A stretch of 64,000 nt of DNA from Microglena sp. YARC (GCA_022414725.1 CM039463.1:22701511-22765510), one strand, 5' to 3'. Numbered from the stretch's first letter, positions 9,493 to 20,448 are shown. Numbers and translations are program-made. The notes: generated by a model from the letters alone, not told the origin.

Positions 9493-12400
9493 CTGGAAGG
9501 GGAGCACATGTGGTTGGTTAGTTTGTGAGTGCATTTTATTTTTGCCCTAAATGGCTTTAAAAAGCTGTAAAAGGTTACAAAGCTTTAAAAGGCTACACAA
9601 GCACTACAACGCAGTCCCTGGAGGAGGTCTAAAACCATAAAGATTGTAAAAACCCACTTTCAGATTTGAACAAAAGCCCTGCTCCAAGAGACACACACGT
9701 GTAGGGATCGGCATATCATATGATGTTGACCAAGGCGAGAATGATATCATATGATATCATACAAATTGCATCATATGATATTGTATAAAAAGGGGAACTT
9801 CAGCCTAGTCATACTGCCGGCATCATATGATGTCATATGATACTGTATATATATGATGACATGATATCAAATGATATCGTATTACAGTTCCCTACACATG
9901 TGCGATAAGGCAGGCACATAGAAGCAGATGGGCAGGCGCATATAGGCAGGAACAAAGAGGCAGGGAAGATACATATGTGGGAGTGAATGAACAACATCTG
10001 AGAGAGGCAGATAGGAAGACACATATAGGCAGGGCAGATACATATGTGGGAGTGAATGAACAACAGCTGAGAGAGGCAGATAGGCAGGTACAAAGAGGCA
10101 GGGCAGATACATATGTGGGAGTGAATGAACAACATCTGAGAGAGGCAGATAGGAAGACACATATAGGCAGGGCAGATACATATGTGGGAGTGAATGAACA
10201 ACAGCTGAGAGAGGCAGATAGGCAGGTACAAAGAGGCAGGGCAGACACATATGTGGGAGTGAATGAACAACAGCTGAGAGGGGCAGATACGCAGACGCAT
10301 ATAGGCAGGTGCATATATAGAGGCAGGTTGACTGAGGCAGGGCAAAGGCATACATGGAAGCAAACGAACAACAAACAGCTGAGAGGGGCAGATAAGCAGA
10401 CGCACATAAGCAGGTACATATATAGAAGCAAGTTGACAGAGGCAGGGCAGAGACATACATGGAAGCGTATGAACTACAGCTGAGAAACACATGTGTCTGA
10501 ACTTCTTATTAGCAACCTATGTTTTTTGCCTCTTGATCGCGTCACTGTCCTTAATATCCTTCCAATGAGTGCCGCTTGGATAGGCTTTCATCCCTGTCCG
10601 GGCCATCTGCTTGGCGACCTTAACCCGAGATGCTGGGACATCAAAAGACGTGGGAACCTTCTTCCGTTTCCCACCCGTCATAGGCTGACTGACAGTGTCG
10701 ATATCCTTGGCACTCTTCTCTGCGGATGCCAACACCAGCCTGCCAGGCAACGGATCAGAGAGGAGCTTCTGCAAACAATCTGCCACTTGCAAGTGAACTC
10801 CGAATGTCCTAACAGGCAGGTCCGGCATGCCTGCCAAAGTTTCATTGAGCTTGACAACCAGCTTGTCCAGGCTTTTACTGTCCAGCGCCGTCACTTCTAG
10901 GGGGGAAAGGCCAAGCTCATTGAGCACATCAGCTACCTGTACACCAGAAAGAAGATATATAATCAAAACAATGCAGGTGGGGTCGGGTGCTGGTGGGACA
11001 GGGTGGGTATAGTTGGGAGAGATGCTGTTGTGTGGGGCTTTGGTGCTTGTGGGACAGGGTGCTGGTGGGGTAGGGTGTTGTTGGGACGTGCATGTCTTGG
11101 TGAGTGGGGCTTTAGTGATGGACGGGGTGCTGGTGAGGCAGGGTGTTGTTGGAACATGCATGTGTTGGTGAGTGGGGCTTTAGTGATGGACGAGGTGCTG
11201 GTGGGGCAGGGTGTTGTTGGAACATGCATGTGTTGGTGAGTGGGGCTTTAGTGATGGTGAGATGGGGTGCTGGTGGGGTAGGGTGTTGTTGGGAGAGATG
11301 CTGTTGTGTGGGGCTTTGGTGCTGGTAGTACAGGATGGTGCTGGGACGGGGTGCTAGTGGTACAGGGTGGTTTTGGGACGACGGGGTGTTGGTGGGACAG
11401 GGTGTCGTTGAGACTGGGTACTCACTGGTGGTGCACGGTGGTGTTGGGTCTGGGTACTGGTTATACAGGGTGATGTTGGGACGGGTGGTGGTGGGACAGG
11501 GTGTTGTTGGGATAGGTGCTGGTGCGTGGGGCTTTGGTGCTGGTGGTAAAGGGTGGTGCTGGGACGGGATGCTGGTGGGACAGGGTGTTAGTTGTTGCGA
11601 CATGTGCTGGTGCGTGGGGCTTTGGTGCTAGTGGGACAGGGTGGTGCTGGGACGGGTTGCTGGTGGGACAGGGTGTTAGTTGTTGCGACATGTGCTGGTG
11701 CGTGGGGCTTTGGTGCTAGTGGGACAGGGTGGTGCTGGGACGGGTTGCTGGTGGGGTAGGGTGTTGTTAGGACAAGCATATGCTTGTGAGTGGGGCTTTA
11801 GTGATGGTGTGACGGGGTGCTGGTGAGGCAGGGTGTTGTTGGGACAGGTGCTGGTGCGTGGGGCTTTGGTGCTAGTGGTACAGGGTGGTGCCGGGATGGG
11901 GTGCTGGTGGGGCAGGGTGTTGTTGGGACAGGTGATGGAGGGGGGGGCTACGGTGTTGGTGCGATAGGGTGGTGTTGGGGCGGGGTGCTCGTGGGACAGG
12001 GTGGTGTTGGAATATGTGCTGGTGCGTGGGGCTTAGGTGCTGTTGGTACAGGGTGGTGCTGGGAAGGGGTGCTGGTGGGGCAGGGTGGTGTTATAATAGG
12101 TGCTGATTTGTGTGGGGCTTTGGTGCTGGTGGTACAGGGTGGTGCTGGGCCAGAATGCTGGTGGGAAAGGGTGTTGTTAGGATAGGTGCTGGTGCTTGGG
12201 GCTTTGGTGCTCGAGGGACCGGGTGGTGCTGGGACGGGGTGCTGGTGGGACAGGGTGTTGTTGGAATAGGTGCTGGTGCGTGGGGCTTTGGTGCTTGAGG
12301 GGCAGGGTGGTGCAGGGACGGGGTGCTGGTGGGACAGGGTGTTGTTGGAATAGGTGCTGGTGCGTGGGGCTTTGGTGCTCGAGGGACAGGGTGGTGCTGG

Positions 12401-15400
12401 GACGGGGTGCTGGTGGGACAGGGTGCTGTCTGGTGGGGTCAAGCATGGACTGATCAGTGCCATTTGCACTTCACCCACTAGATAGATCAACAGGTATAAA
12501 TACAGCAGGGTGTTATGAATTATAGAACATAGGAGTAGGGAAAGGCTAAGTTAGTTAATACAAGTGAATGAATAATATTAGTGAATACAGGTGATTGTTA
12601 GATAATATTAGACTGATGAGCCATCTCACCAGAATTTTGATTGTTTTTGAAAAACTAATATTATTGTGACATTTTAATAATATTAGGTTATAAGAGTTCC
12701 AAACACTAATATTAGTTGCCGTTCCCTACATTGGAGACACACACAGTGGGTAAGTATGCAGGCCAGGCCAGGCAGGCTTGTGGGTATGCACGAATATCAC
12801 TGGCATGATGATGATGTGTAAATATAGTAAGGGCTGCACCTGTTCAGTGAAGCTGACATTGTCCTCTTTGGCCAAGCCCTGGCACTGCATTAAGATTGAC
12901 AGCCACGTGCATTCTTTCTTCACTGAGGGAGCAGATGTAGGAGACAGCATAGTTCCGATTCCGCCAGACTCGACAGCGCCTGTCGGCGGGGCGGGACGCG
13001 GACTAACCAGGATGACGGGCTGCAGTAGGGAAACTTTAGAAGTAGCTTTGACACCGGGAAGTGGTAGTGGCAAAGTTGCAAAATCCGTTGACTTCTGTGC
13101 CTGAGTATTATCCTTTGCCTTTTTCGCAATCGGGTCACTGGGAATAGGAGGAGAGCCTGGTCGTATCACCCTAGGTGGCAACCAATCGGCTGATGAGCGT
13201 CCAGCAACTGCAGTCAAATTGTGTGGTGTGGTGTGGTGTGGTGTGGTGTGAGGTGAGGTGGTGTGAGGTGAGGTGGGGTGGGGTGGCCTAGATCGAGGCA
13301 ATGTAACAAGTGCTGAATCAAATTATGTGTTAGCCGCATAATTTGCCCCTGGCCTCAAAATGATGGCTGCGATTTGACAACCCATCGTGGATGGATGGAT
13401 TGCATTTGATATTACTAATACATGGCCTTGTGTCGTCATTATCACAATTTGCACTAACGCAAAAACATCCTCCATGCAATATCACTTGCCCCCTCTGGGG
13501 GCAAATTCTTTTTGCTGCCACCCCAGAGCACCGGAAATATGTTGGGATGCCGTGGGGTTCAGGTAGATGCCTAAAAGCTGCTGCTAGTAGCAGAAAAGAA
13601 AAACAGTGGGCTAGAACAGACAAAAATGGAGGTCTCTGGGGAAATTTCAGATCAGAGCATTGTGTGATATTCAATGTAACAAGTGCTGAATCAAATTATC
13701 TATCGTATATAGTATATGTTTTTATACAGTTTTGCACCCATGGTATTTGTATGGTATTATACCCATGGAAACCACGGTAGGAAACAGGGAGAACACAAAA
13801 CATATTCGGCAGTTTAAATATTTCCACGGCAATGCGGGAGTATAAAAAAAAAGGGGGGGACACTTATCCCTAAAAAACCTGAGGGGGGCTGACACCCCCC
13901 ACCCCCCCCCTTTAAATCGAAATACCCCCTTTTTTTAAAACTTAGATATGGATTGTGGGGGTTTACATTATGGCGCACATAATGGCATCCTCGAAATTCC
14001 CACACAGGGATTGTCTGATAGTCAAAATTCAGTTTTTCAACCCCATTCACCCAACAACCCACCCACCCAAGGGGTAGATACTTATTGCATAAGGTCCAAA
14101 GTGGTGCCAATGGACTGCTCTTGCCAAGGCCTACTCATGGGTGGTCTCAGAATGTCATTTGGAGGTCTGAGTAAAAAGTTAGAAAACAACTGAGGAAGGC
14201 TGACCCCATTCACCCACCCACCCAAGGGGTAGATACTTATTGCATTCACCCACCCAAGGGGTAGATACTTATTGCATAAGGTCCAAAGTGGTGCCAATGG
14301 ACTGCCCTTACCAAGACCTACTCAAGGGTGGTCTCAGAATGCCATTTGGAGGTCTGAGTAAAAAGTTTGAAAAAAATCTGAGGAGGGCTGACCCCCCCCC
14401 CCCCCCCCCCCCCTAAATGAGGTGCTCAGAATGACCTGAAAAATGTCTCATAATATCGCAATGATACATGCGATAACAGCCCCATTATCAGAAAAAATCA
14501 ATCGGGAGAATGAAATTTTTGGAGGCCTTGACACCTCCTGGGCAATGTATAGGGAACGGCAACATGACATCATATGAAATAATATGATGCCGGCAGTCTG
14601 ACTAGGCTAAAGTTACCATTTAAGCACAATATCATATGATGCAATTTGTATGATATCATATGATATCATACTCGCCTTTGGTCAGTATCATATAATTTTC
14701 CGGTCCCTAGTAATGTTATATCGATGTCTCACCTGCACGTGTGTCGGCTTCATGTTTCACAACTGCCCAGCCACCATGCTTGCCAACAAAAGTCTTCACA
14801 CACTTGAACAAGTCCAGAGCGTCCCACGACTCCCATATCAAGCACTGGGTTTCTGGGTGCACCACAAGGAAACCCAGTGCTTGATATGTTTATAATCAAG
14901 CACTGGGTTATAAACATAACCCAGTGCTTGATTATAATTTTTTTTTTTTTTTTTTTTTTACATACCGCAAGGACGTCAAACCTATTGGCATTCTTGTCCT
15001 TGCGTCCTAGCTGCTTGACTGCCCATGAGGGAGCACACGACCGATGTGACGCTGCCGCAAATTTGGTCCTCGACTCTTCTGTACTCAACCCTTGCCATGC
15101 CTGCTGCAACTCTAGGCATGTCACAGGCAGGAGCTTGAAGAATACCTTGGAATCCTCGGTCTTCATGCTAGCTATTGTCTTTGATGGGTCCACTAGGAAG
15201 AGCCCAACCTGCCAAATTGGAAATTGCTGTACCATGAGCACAAAACATACTAGATAGGCCAAATAAGTGTTTATGTTTCCACGTAATTAGCATGGCAGCT
15301 TGCAGTCAGCCCCACTTGGCCAATCCTCAAGATTTATTCTGCATTCGATTGCCCTTTATGTCACCTGGAAGGCACACTAGGTAGCTCCAGGTATGGCCCG

Positions 15401-15736
15401 AGGAGAGGGAAAGAGAGCTGCCTAGATGCTGGTAGCCCGAGGAGTTGCCTGGAAGCTGGTACGTGTAGCCCTAAGTAGAGACTGAGAGCTAAATATGCTA
15501 GCATGCACGACATATCAAACACGCACCTGGTAGTAGTCTCTTCCTGCTGAGACAGCGGATCCGTCACTGCAAACTCCAGCCCGGAGTCGCACAGCAACAA
15601 GCCCAGGGCCGAGGCCGATCCCGTACGCAGGCTTGTAAGATAGGTCGCGCGGCGGAACATACCTACACAACTCGCCAGCCTCCTCGAGGTAAGTGATGGC
15701 TTGCGCTCTGGGGTGGTTCGAATATCTGCCATGCCG
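8928..15736 (-). CDS. Gene C: multi-exon gene of unknown function
   Basis: Five exons splice with matching phases on the - strand: 15,736-15,527; 15,208-14,966; 14,844-14,733; 13,207-12,840; and 10,936 down to about 10,517. A final coding-like segment at 9,492-8,928 contains a frame change and an in-frame TAA. Visible protein features are a segment with PPRDLSYKPAYGIGLGPG and VGLFLVDPSKT; then HGGWAVVKHEA; then a Pro-rich linker; then a basic stretch GGKRKK that could be nuclear. I do not recognise the family. The first exon has no start codon in frame, so upstream exons are missing from the model. The 3' lesions mean this may be a pseudogene or need another intron. Confidence 0.45.
9612..9672 (+). 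repeat. Dispersed repeat R2, copy 2
   Basis: GTCCCTGGAGGAGGTCTAAA, then ACCATAAAG and CCCACTTTCAGATTTGAA. It is preceded by TTTGCCCTAAATGGCTTTAA, as in the copy at 40,100-40,215. It lies between the last two gene C segments. Confidence 0.75.
9702..9894. mobile_element. hAT-type MITE, copy 1
   Basis: Termini TAGGGATCGGCA and GTTCCCTA are near-inverted repeats. The interior is built of palindromic ATCATATGAT blocks with a CTAGTCATACTGCCGGC segment. Flanking octamers CACACGTG (9,694-9,701) and CACATGTG (9,895-9,902) match at 7 of 8 positions, consistent with the 8-bp target duplication of hAT elements. Confidence 0.8.
9903..10485. repeat. Minisatellite, 60-bp unit
   Basis: Copies of ACATATGTGGGAGTGAATGA, ACAACA(T/G)CTGAGAGAGGC and AGATAGGCAGG at 60-bp spacing (for example 9,968 and 10,028). 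The right-hand units are longer and diverged. Frames on both strands are open because 60 is divisible by three; I do not treat them as genes. Confidence 0.9.
10517..10936 (-). CDS. Gene C exon 5
   Basis: Acceptor GTGTACAG|GTAGCTG, phase 0. Encodes VADVLNELGLSPLEVTALDS, a leucine-rich helical-looking segment, then FGVHLQVADCLQKLLSDPL, then GGKRKKVPTSF. The frame ends KRQKT and a stop. The true donor is unclear, so the 3' limit is approximate. Confidence 0.5.
   Translation of the reverse strand, partial: VADVLNELGLSPLEVTALDSKSLDKLVVKLNETLAGMPDLPVRTFGVHLQVADCLQKLLSDPLPGRLVLASAEKSAKDIDTVSQPMTGGKRKKVPTSFDVPASRVKVAKQMARTGMKAYPSGTHWKDIKDSDAIKRQKT
10990..12430. repeat. GT-rich minisatellite array in gene C intron
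   Basis: About twenty irregular units built from GGTGCTGGTGGGACAGGGTG, TTGTTGGGACAGGTGCTGGT and GCGTGGGGCTTTGGTGCT. Unit length varies around 60-75 bp. A subfamily at 11,090-11,260 has GAACATGCATGTGTTGGTGA. Open frames on both strands are repeat artefacts. Confidence 0.92.
12536..12728. mobile_element. hAT-type MITE, divergent member
   Basis: Termini TAGGGAAAGGCTAA and TTGCCGTTCCCTA resemble those of the other MITEs. Flanks CATAGGAG (12,528-12,535) and CATTGGAG (12,729-12,736) match at 7 of 8 positions. The interior is rich in TAATATTA and lacks ATCATATGAT blocks, so it is a separate subfamily sharing ends. Confidence 0.7.
12840..13207 (-). CDS. Gene C exon 4
   Basis: Acceptor GACTGCAG|TTGCTGG completes the phase-1 codon from exon 3, and the donor is GAACAG|GTGCAG in phase 0. 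Encodes VAGRSSADWLPPRV, a Pro/Ser-rich low-complexity linker, and then the more conserved-looking ECTWLSILMQCQGLAKEDN. A GGTGT microsatellite follows at 13,220-13,285. Confidence 0.5.
13330..14545. other. Gene C intron 3, with a 145-bp direct duplication
   Basis: No exon seen. A direct duplication spans about 14,060-14,205 and 14,245-14,395, sharing AGGGGTAGATACTTATTGCA, AAGTGGTGCCAATGGACTGC and CATTTGGAGGTCTGAGTAAA. A diverged third relative starts near 13,860. Poly(C) runs lie at about 13,898-13,910 and 14,393-14,413. Confidence 0.7.
14550..14709. mobile_element. hAT-type MITE, copy 2
   Basis: Termini TAGGGAACGGCAAC and TTTTCCGGTCCCTA. The interior carries ATCATATGAT blocks and GCCGGCAGTCTGACTAGGCT, the reverse complement of the segment in copy 1. 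Flanks GCAATGTA and GTAATGTT match at 6 of 8. It ends 24 bp before gene C exon 3. Confidence 0.75.
14733..14844 (-). CDS. Gene C exon 3
   Basis: Reads CLIWESWDALDLFKCVKTFV, then GKHGGWAVVKHEADTRA, with donor GCAG|GTGAGA in phase 1. The acceptor AAACCCAG lies inside a palindromic repeat. Both flanking phases fit their neighbours. Confidence 0.5.
14837..14936. repeat. Repeated palindrome at a splice acceptor
   Basis: Two inverted-repeat pairs built of TCAAGCACTGGGTT and AACCCAGTGCTTGA. One has a 22-bp spacer; the other (14,898-14,935) is a tight hairpin with loop ATAAACAT. The gene C exon 3 acceptor is in the first arm. A 20-nt poly(T) follows. Confidence 0.85.
14966..15208 (-). CDS. Gene C exon 2
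   Basis: Acceptor TTTGGCAG|GTTGGGC, donor GCG|GTATGT; exactly 81 codons, phase 0 to 0. Encodes VGLFLVDPSKTIASMKTEDS, a helical segment CLELQQAWQGLSTEESRTKF, and ends NANRFDVLA. No family recognised. Confidence 0.5.
15361..15490. repeat. Dispersed relative of the 74-bp minisatellite unit
   Basis: Contains CCTGGAAGGCACACTAGGTA, GCTCCAGGTATGGCCCGAGG and GAGCTGCCTAGATGCTGGTA. Similar single copies occur at about 32,485, 34,965 and 54,290. The core GAGCTGCCTAGAAGCTG is that of the gene A intron array. Confidence 0.65.
15527..15736 (-). CDS. Gene C exon 1 of model
   Basis: Seventy codons, phase 0 to 0, donor CCAG|GTGCGT. I chose the frame with ITYLEEAGELCRYVPPRDLS because it joins exon 2 in phase. 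An alternative frame starting at ATG 15,747 is open but does not continue. The frame is blocked upstream by TAG, so the exon must begin at that AG or later. Confidence 0.4.
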
Positions 15737-16430
15737 CTACCATTCATTTCTGGAGTTAACTCAACTACTAACTATATAAGCCATTAGCCCCCTCTAGACC
15801 CTGGACCCCGCAAGGGTCCCAGGGCGATATAATAAAAGGTACAACTTTATCATAAGGGGCACTTAGTTGACTGCGGCAGGTGTGCGAGAGACTAATGTTT
15901 TCGAGGGCCGCGGCAGGGTCGCGGTACACTTAATAAGTCCCAGCGTACTAATTTGCGCACCGATTCCAATTCTAAAGCTATAACCGCATATTGCTGAATG
16001 TGCTCTTCATTTTGTTGCCACCAATTCCGCTTCATCTTGCGCACTGACAAAGTTGGTATCTGGCCCCGGCTCAAGGTCCATGTCTTCTCGCTGACTCTGT
16101 CCTGAAGATCGTGGGTCTGACGACTGACTAGATCGAAGCTGTTACGCCCTTCGTATTGTCGGCATGCCTGCTTCGACTAGTACGGCTGCTGGAGACGACT
16201 CAGCGATGGTTGACCGGTCAGTTGGTTCGGAGTCTGAGACCCCAGCTATAAGCCTCAGACTCTCAGAATCCCTTCGGTACACGGTTATTAAGAAGTTGTC
16301 CCCACAATCTGGTCAAATTCAGACTACTGCCTCCTCCTATTCGAAGGACAGATTTCAAAGTTCTCTTTCGCGCAAGCGGACATGGTGTGCTTGCAGAAAC
16401 AGCCTCTTCCACTGTTTGGGGAGCAGATAG
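15737..16430. other. Spacer with an unassigned + strand frame
   Basis: A + strand frame from ATG 16,164 to 16,430 starts MPASTSTAAGDDSAMVDRSV and is Ser/Thr-rich. It could be the first exon of a divergent gene, but no downstream exon or donor was convincing. The rest of the stretch shows nothing recognised. Confidence 0.3.
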
Positions 16431-16434
16431 CCTC

Positions 16435-16975
16435 CACACAATTGCAAGACACCCACCTGCATGGAAACCTAACTACATGCAGGTGCGCATATATGTTTGT
16501 GGGTGGTTGGTGTGTATGTGTGGGGATGTAATGGTGTCAATGTGTCATACACCCACCTGCATGGACACCCACCTACATGCAGGTGCGCATATATGTTTGT
16601 GGGTGGTTGGTGTGTATGTGTGGGGATGTAATGGTGTCAATGTGTCATGCACCCACCTGCATGGACACCCACCTACATGTATGTGGGTGTTTGTGGGTGG
16701 TTGGTGGTGTCAATGTGTCATACACACACGCATGGACAAGCACCTACATGCATGTGTGTGCGTGTGGCTATGCTTGTGTGTGTGTCCATGAATGTCGGTG
16801 CGTTTGCATGTGAGATAAAGTACCTGTGTATGTTTGTGTGTGTGTGAATGTGTTAGGATGCATGATGTCCATGCATGCAGGTGTGTGTGTGTTGGTGTGC
16901 TTGTGTGTGTAGATGTGTGTGTGTGTGCGCGCGTGTACTCGTGTAATTGTGTGTGTGTGTGTGCGTCCATGAAGG
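16435..16975. repeat. Tandem 118-bp repeat, then GT-rich microsatellite
   Basis: Two full and one partial copy of CACCCACCTGCATGGACACC, TACATGCAGGTGCGCATATA and TGTGTCAT (16,440-16,740). These are followed by GTGTGTG-rich DNA to about 16,965. Open frames here are repeat artefacts. Confidence 0.85.
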
Positions 16976-17339
16976 GAGGGGCATCTGTTTCCCCCTTTAA
17001 TTAGTGAGCTTCGATTTGTCAGACACAGCTTTCTTGGGCACGAACTTAAAGAAAGAAAGACCTTCAACCCAAGGAACATTAGTGGAGCACTGGCTGGGTC
17101 CACAGCTAGGAGCTCCACATGCACCAGCCTTCCAGGCCATGGCTTAGAGTACCCAGCAGCTAACCCCTTGCAAGCTGACACCTGGACCTCACGCCAGTCT
17201 TTTACAGCCTTTAATAACCTTTTAGGGCTATTTAGGGGGGGAAACATTTGTTTTTCATCTGTATAGCTGTGTATAGCGATAATTTTGCCAAACAGGGACA
17301 ACAACTGAAGCTTTCCGGAGTGACAAAACTGAAGCGACA
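16976..17339. other. Spacer with weak coding-like sequence
   Basis: A - strand frame shows VSACKGLAAGYSKPWPGRLV and an adjacent frame ends VPKKAVSDKSKLTN before a stop at about 17,000. This could be a decayed exon, perhaps connected with the Copia end, but I cannot place it in a gene. Confidence 0.25.
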
Positions 17340-17554
17340 CAGGGAATGGACTGGGGGATTACAATCAAGTCGATACGAGATAGCAATCGGGCAGTTGAGC
17401 CCGGCATAGGAAAGGAGATGGCGGCAGTACATCAGGGTACTGGCGCCGCTAGGTGCAAGCCCTATCGGGCAGAAGCACTACAGCGGGTGCAGCCAGGCGG
17501 GGAGCCTGGCGCCCTAGGACACTCTAGCAGGACCGGGAGAACCGGTCAATAACA
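17340..17554 (-). repeat. Probable Copia 3' LTR (outer end uncertain)
   Basis: On the - strand a purine-rich tract GGGGGGGA (PPT-like) is followed immediately by TGTTATTGACCGG, a typical TG start for a Copia LTR. The outer CA end was not located and no 5' LTR copy was found in the window. Confidence 0.5.
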
Positions 17555-18011
17555 TCCCCCCCAATTCCTGGTATTCTCCATTAGGAAGAATTCCGGGAAT
17601 TATAGAGTATAAAGATAAGAGGAAGCTAGAGTGAAAATAAAGAGGAGATAGGATTTGGATGTACATGTGGAGGTACAGTCAGGTGCAAGATTCTATTTTG
17701 GGAGGTAAAGGGGCAACTGGAGGTGATCTCCTTAATTTAGACTGGATTCCAGCTTATAGCTGCTAGGAAGGTTAAAAAAAGGACAAGGGGTGTATTCTCA
17801 CAGGGGTCACAGGCTTCTAGGCTAGAGGTGGAGAATAGTCAATCAGTCTAAGAATGTATCACACAGGTTTATATCAGTCAAGCTATAGCTCCCCCCTGAT
17901 CTGGGGTTTTCAATGCCCTTTATCTGGGGTTGTCAATCACATCTGGGGTTGTCAATCACATCTGGGGTTGTCAATCACATCTGGGGTTGTCAATCAAAAG
18001 GAATTGCTTGA

Positions 18012-19877
18012 TCAGAATCTGTAGGACTTTCCAATGCAGCCAATCTGTTCTCTGAAGTCACAGAACTTGGACCTTGGGAGGGCCTTGGTGAGCATGTCAG
18101 CCATGTTTGCAGCAGTGGGAATCCAGTTGAGCTTGATGCCTTCTTTCCTGGACTGTTCTTTGAGGAAGTAGAATCTGGTCTCCATGTGCTTGAGTCTGGA
18201 GGAGAGCTTTTCTTGGTTCCATGCACTGAGTGCAGCTTGGTTGTCACCATTGATAGTGAGAGCAGGTGGCACGGTGCCTGTGGCAGAGTACTGCAGTTTC
18301 ATCAACCACATTCCCTCTTGGGCTGCAGATGTGGCTGCCATGAACTCAGCTTCTGTGGTTGACAGGGCTGTAGCAGATGCTTGGATCTTGGATGCCCATG
18401 AGATGGCCCCCCCTTGGTTGAGGAAGACGAACCCTGTGGTTGATTTCCTTGTGATGGGGCAGGCAGCATGGTCAGAATCACAATAGCCAATGAGAGGTTT
18501 CCTGGAGTGGGTGTAGGTGATGCCATGGTCTGGGGTGTTGGACAGGTATTTGAGGATACCATTAGCAGCTTCCATGTGGTCGTGCAGAGGGTGGGAACTG
18601 TGTCTGGCTAGCCTGTTGACAGCTTGGGCAATGTCTGGCCTGGTGTTGACTGCTAGGTAGTTGAGGGAACCTACAATCTGTGCAAGTGGAAGGCCAGTGA
18701 CTGGTGTCCCTTTGTCAGGATAGGGGAGTGATGCATCAGGTTGTAGGGGAACTGGGAACCTGGTGCTGTTAGGCTCAGGGAGCATGCTGTGTGCTCAGAG
18801 GAGGTCTTGGATGAACCTGGATTGGCAGATGTGGAGGGTTCCTGCTGAGGCATCTCTGGTGATCTCATAGCCAACAAATACAGATGGTTCTCCAAGATCT
18901 CTTGTTTGGTAGAGCTTCATGATGGTGTCCTTGTACTGTCGAAGGATAGCTTTGTCAAAGGATAGCAACAGGAAGTCATTGACCCAGAGTAGGACCCAAA
19001 TGAGGGATCTTGTGGTAGGTCCAGGCAATATGAATAGCCCTTGGTCTACATCAACATCTCTGAATCCAATAGCGGTCATGTCCTGTTTGACTTCGAGATA
19101 CCACTGGCGGGACGCTTGCTTAAGGCCATAGAGGCATTTCCACATGCGGCAAACTCTGTGATCCTTTTCAAACCCAGGTGGTTGGCTGCAGTACAATTCT
19201 TCTTCTACTTCCCTATTCAGGAATGCAGTGGAAACATCTAGCTGGGCTAAGTGTGCTGTGGGGTCTGCGGCCATGGAGAGGATGTAATGGATAGTTGCAT
19301 GCTTGGCAACCGGGGCAAACACTTCGTCATAGTCCATGCCAGGTCGCTGAGCGTATCCCTTGGCAACTCGTCTTGCTTTATATCTTACAATCTCTCCATC
19401 TACGGATTGTTTGATGTCAAAGACCCACTTGGTCCCAATGGATTTGGAGCCACGTGGGAGTTCAGAGAGAGACCAGGTGTTCATTTCTGCAAGTGCTGCT
19501 AGTTCTTCTTCCATGGCAGCTTTCCATTGCTCTGCTTGATGACTAGCCAATGCTTCTCTGACATTTTTAGGAATGATGATATGGTCTGCAGCTAAGTAAG
19601 CAAGAAAGTCTGGGGCATTCCTTTCCCTACCAGTACGCCTTGGTTCTACTAGGATAGGATCTGGGTCATGTGTAGGAGAAGGTGGCCCATCAGGAATTTC
19701 AGTTTCGTTTGTTTCTTGGTTGTGCACAGGGCTTGTGGGATCAATCTCATTGTGTGCAGGGTTATTCTCATGCTCATGCTCCACAGTGTCATTGTGACCT
19801 TGTGCACTGGCTTGTGGTATGATGTATGGTTGGTAAACAGTGCTGGGGCTGAATGAGACATCACTTGGAGAAGACAT
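18012..19877 (-). pseudogene. Copia pol remnant: reverse transcriptase and RNase H
   Basis: RT words in order: KWVFDIKQSVDG, YKARRVAKGYAQ, LDVSTAFLNREVEEELY, CLYGLKQASRQWY, then LLWVNDFLLL. The usual YVDD catalytic box is WVND, so one of the two adjacent catalytic Asp residues is lost. After ICQSRFIQDLL there is an in-frame TGA (18,795-18,797). The frame then continues with GSLNYLAVNTRPDIAQAVN and the RNase H words GYCDSDHA, STTEAEFMA and NGDNQAAL. The frame opens at 19,877 in a Pro/Glu-rich hinge. I treat it as non-functional. Confidence 0.92.
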
Positions 19878-20129
19878 CTACATATATTTTAATTTTTAAT
19901 TTGATTTTTCGGAACACACCATTTCAAATTCAAATTCAAACATGTGGCTGAACCACTATAGCTTACTGGGCGATGTATGTGTGTTCTACTACTCTTTAAG
20001 TTGACGCTGTAAAAATCCCCATACAATTTGAGAAAGATATGACCCTTTTATTCCACTTTTCCCTAATCAATGTTTTGGTATTACCGGTAATACTCGGCAA
20101 CCCAGGACAGACAATAAACGGCCATAAAA

Positions 20130-20448
20130 GTCCCTGGAGGAGGCCTAAAACCATAAAGCTAGAAAAACCCACTTTCAGATTTAAAAACATCTCTGAGCTG
20201 ATCTTCGTATTTGTTGTTAGGAGTAGGTTCATTCCGCCGCAATTTGATCAGCAGACAAAAAACAGGTGGTCATTAATACATAAAATAAGTAAATAGCACG
20301 CCTTACTACGAGGCATGAGGTTGAGGGGGCCAGACCTTTTACTTTCACTGGGGCCAACCACCTAAACCTAAGCTGGTAATACTGGTGGTAATTTAATATA
20401 ATCACGTAAAATGATCGCACTTCAGATAGACATGACACAAAAACACAG
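20130..20448 (+). repeat. R2 + R3 repeats upstream of gene B exon 2
   Basis: R2 (CCCTGGAGGAGGCCTAAAAC) is followed by one R3 copy (TTCATTCCGCCGC, GCCTTACTACGAGGC, GGGGCCAACCACC). The same order occurs in gene A intron 1, confirming that the duplication includes intronic DNA. Confidence 0.75.

Larger units (their letters stand above)
17340..19900 (-). mobile_element. 5'-truncated Copia (Ty1) retrotransposon
   Basis: Holds the end of pol (RT and RNase H) and a PPT/LTR-like 3' end. Gag, protease and integrase are absent: the - strand reading starts in the hinge after integrase, and homology stops near 19,900. The spacer 17,555-18,011 contains four tandem CATCTGGGGTTGTCAATCA units (17,919-17,997). 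It lies immediately upstream of gene B, where gene A has its signal-peptide exon. Confidence 0.85.

Noticed and set aside
9833..10492. Overlapping repeat-protein-like frames on both strands
   Set aside because: The 60-bp unit is divisible by three, so a single open unit yields long frames. No start context or flanking exon fits.
11003..12490. Gly/Trp-rich and Pro/His-rich frames in the GT-rich array
   Set aside because: Minisatellite artefacts within a gene C intron.
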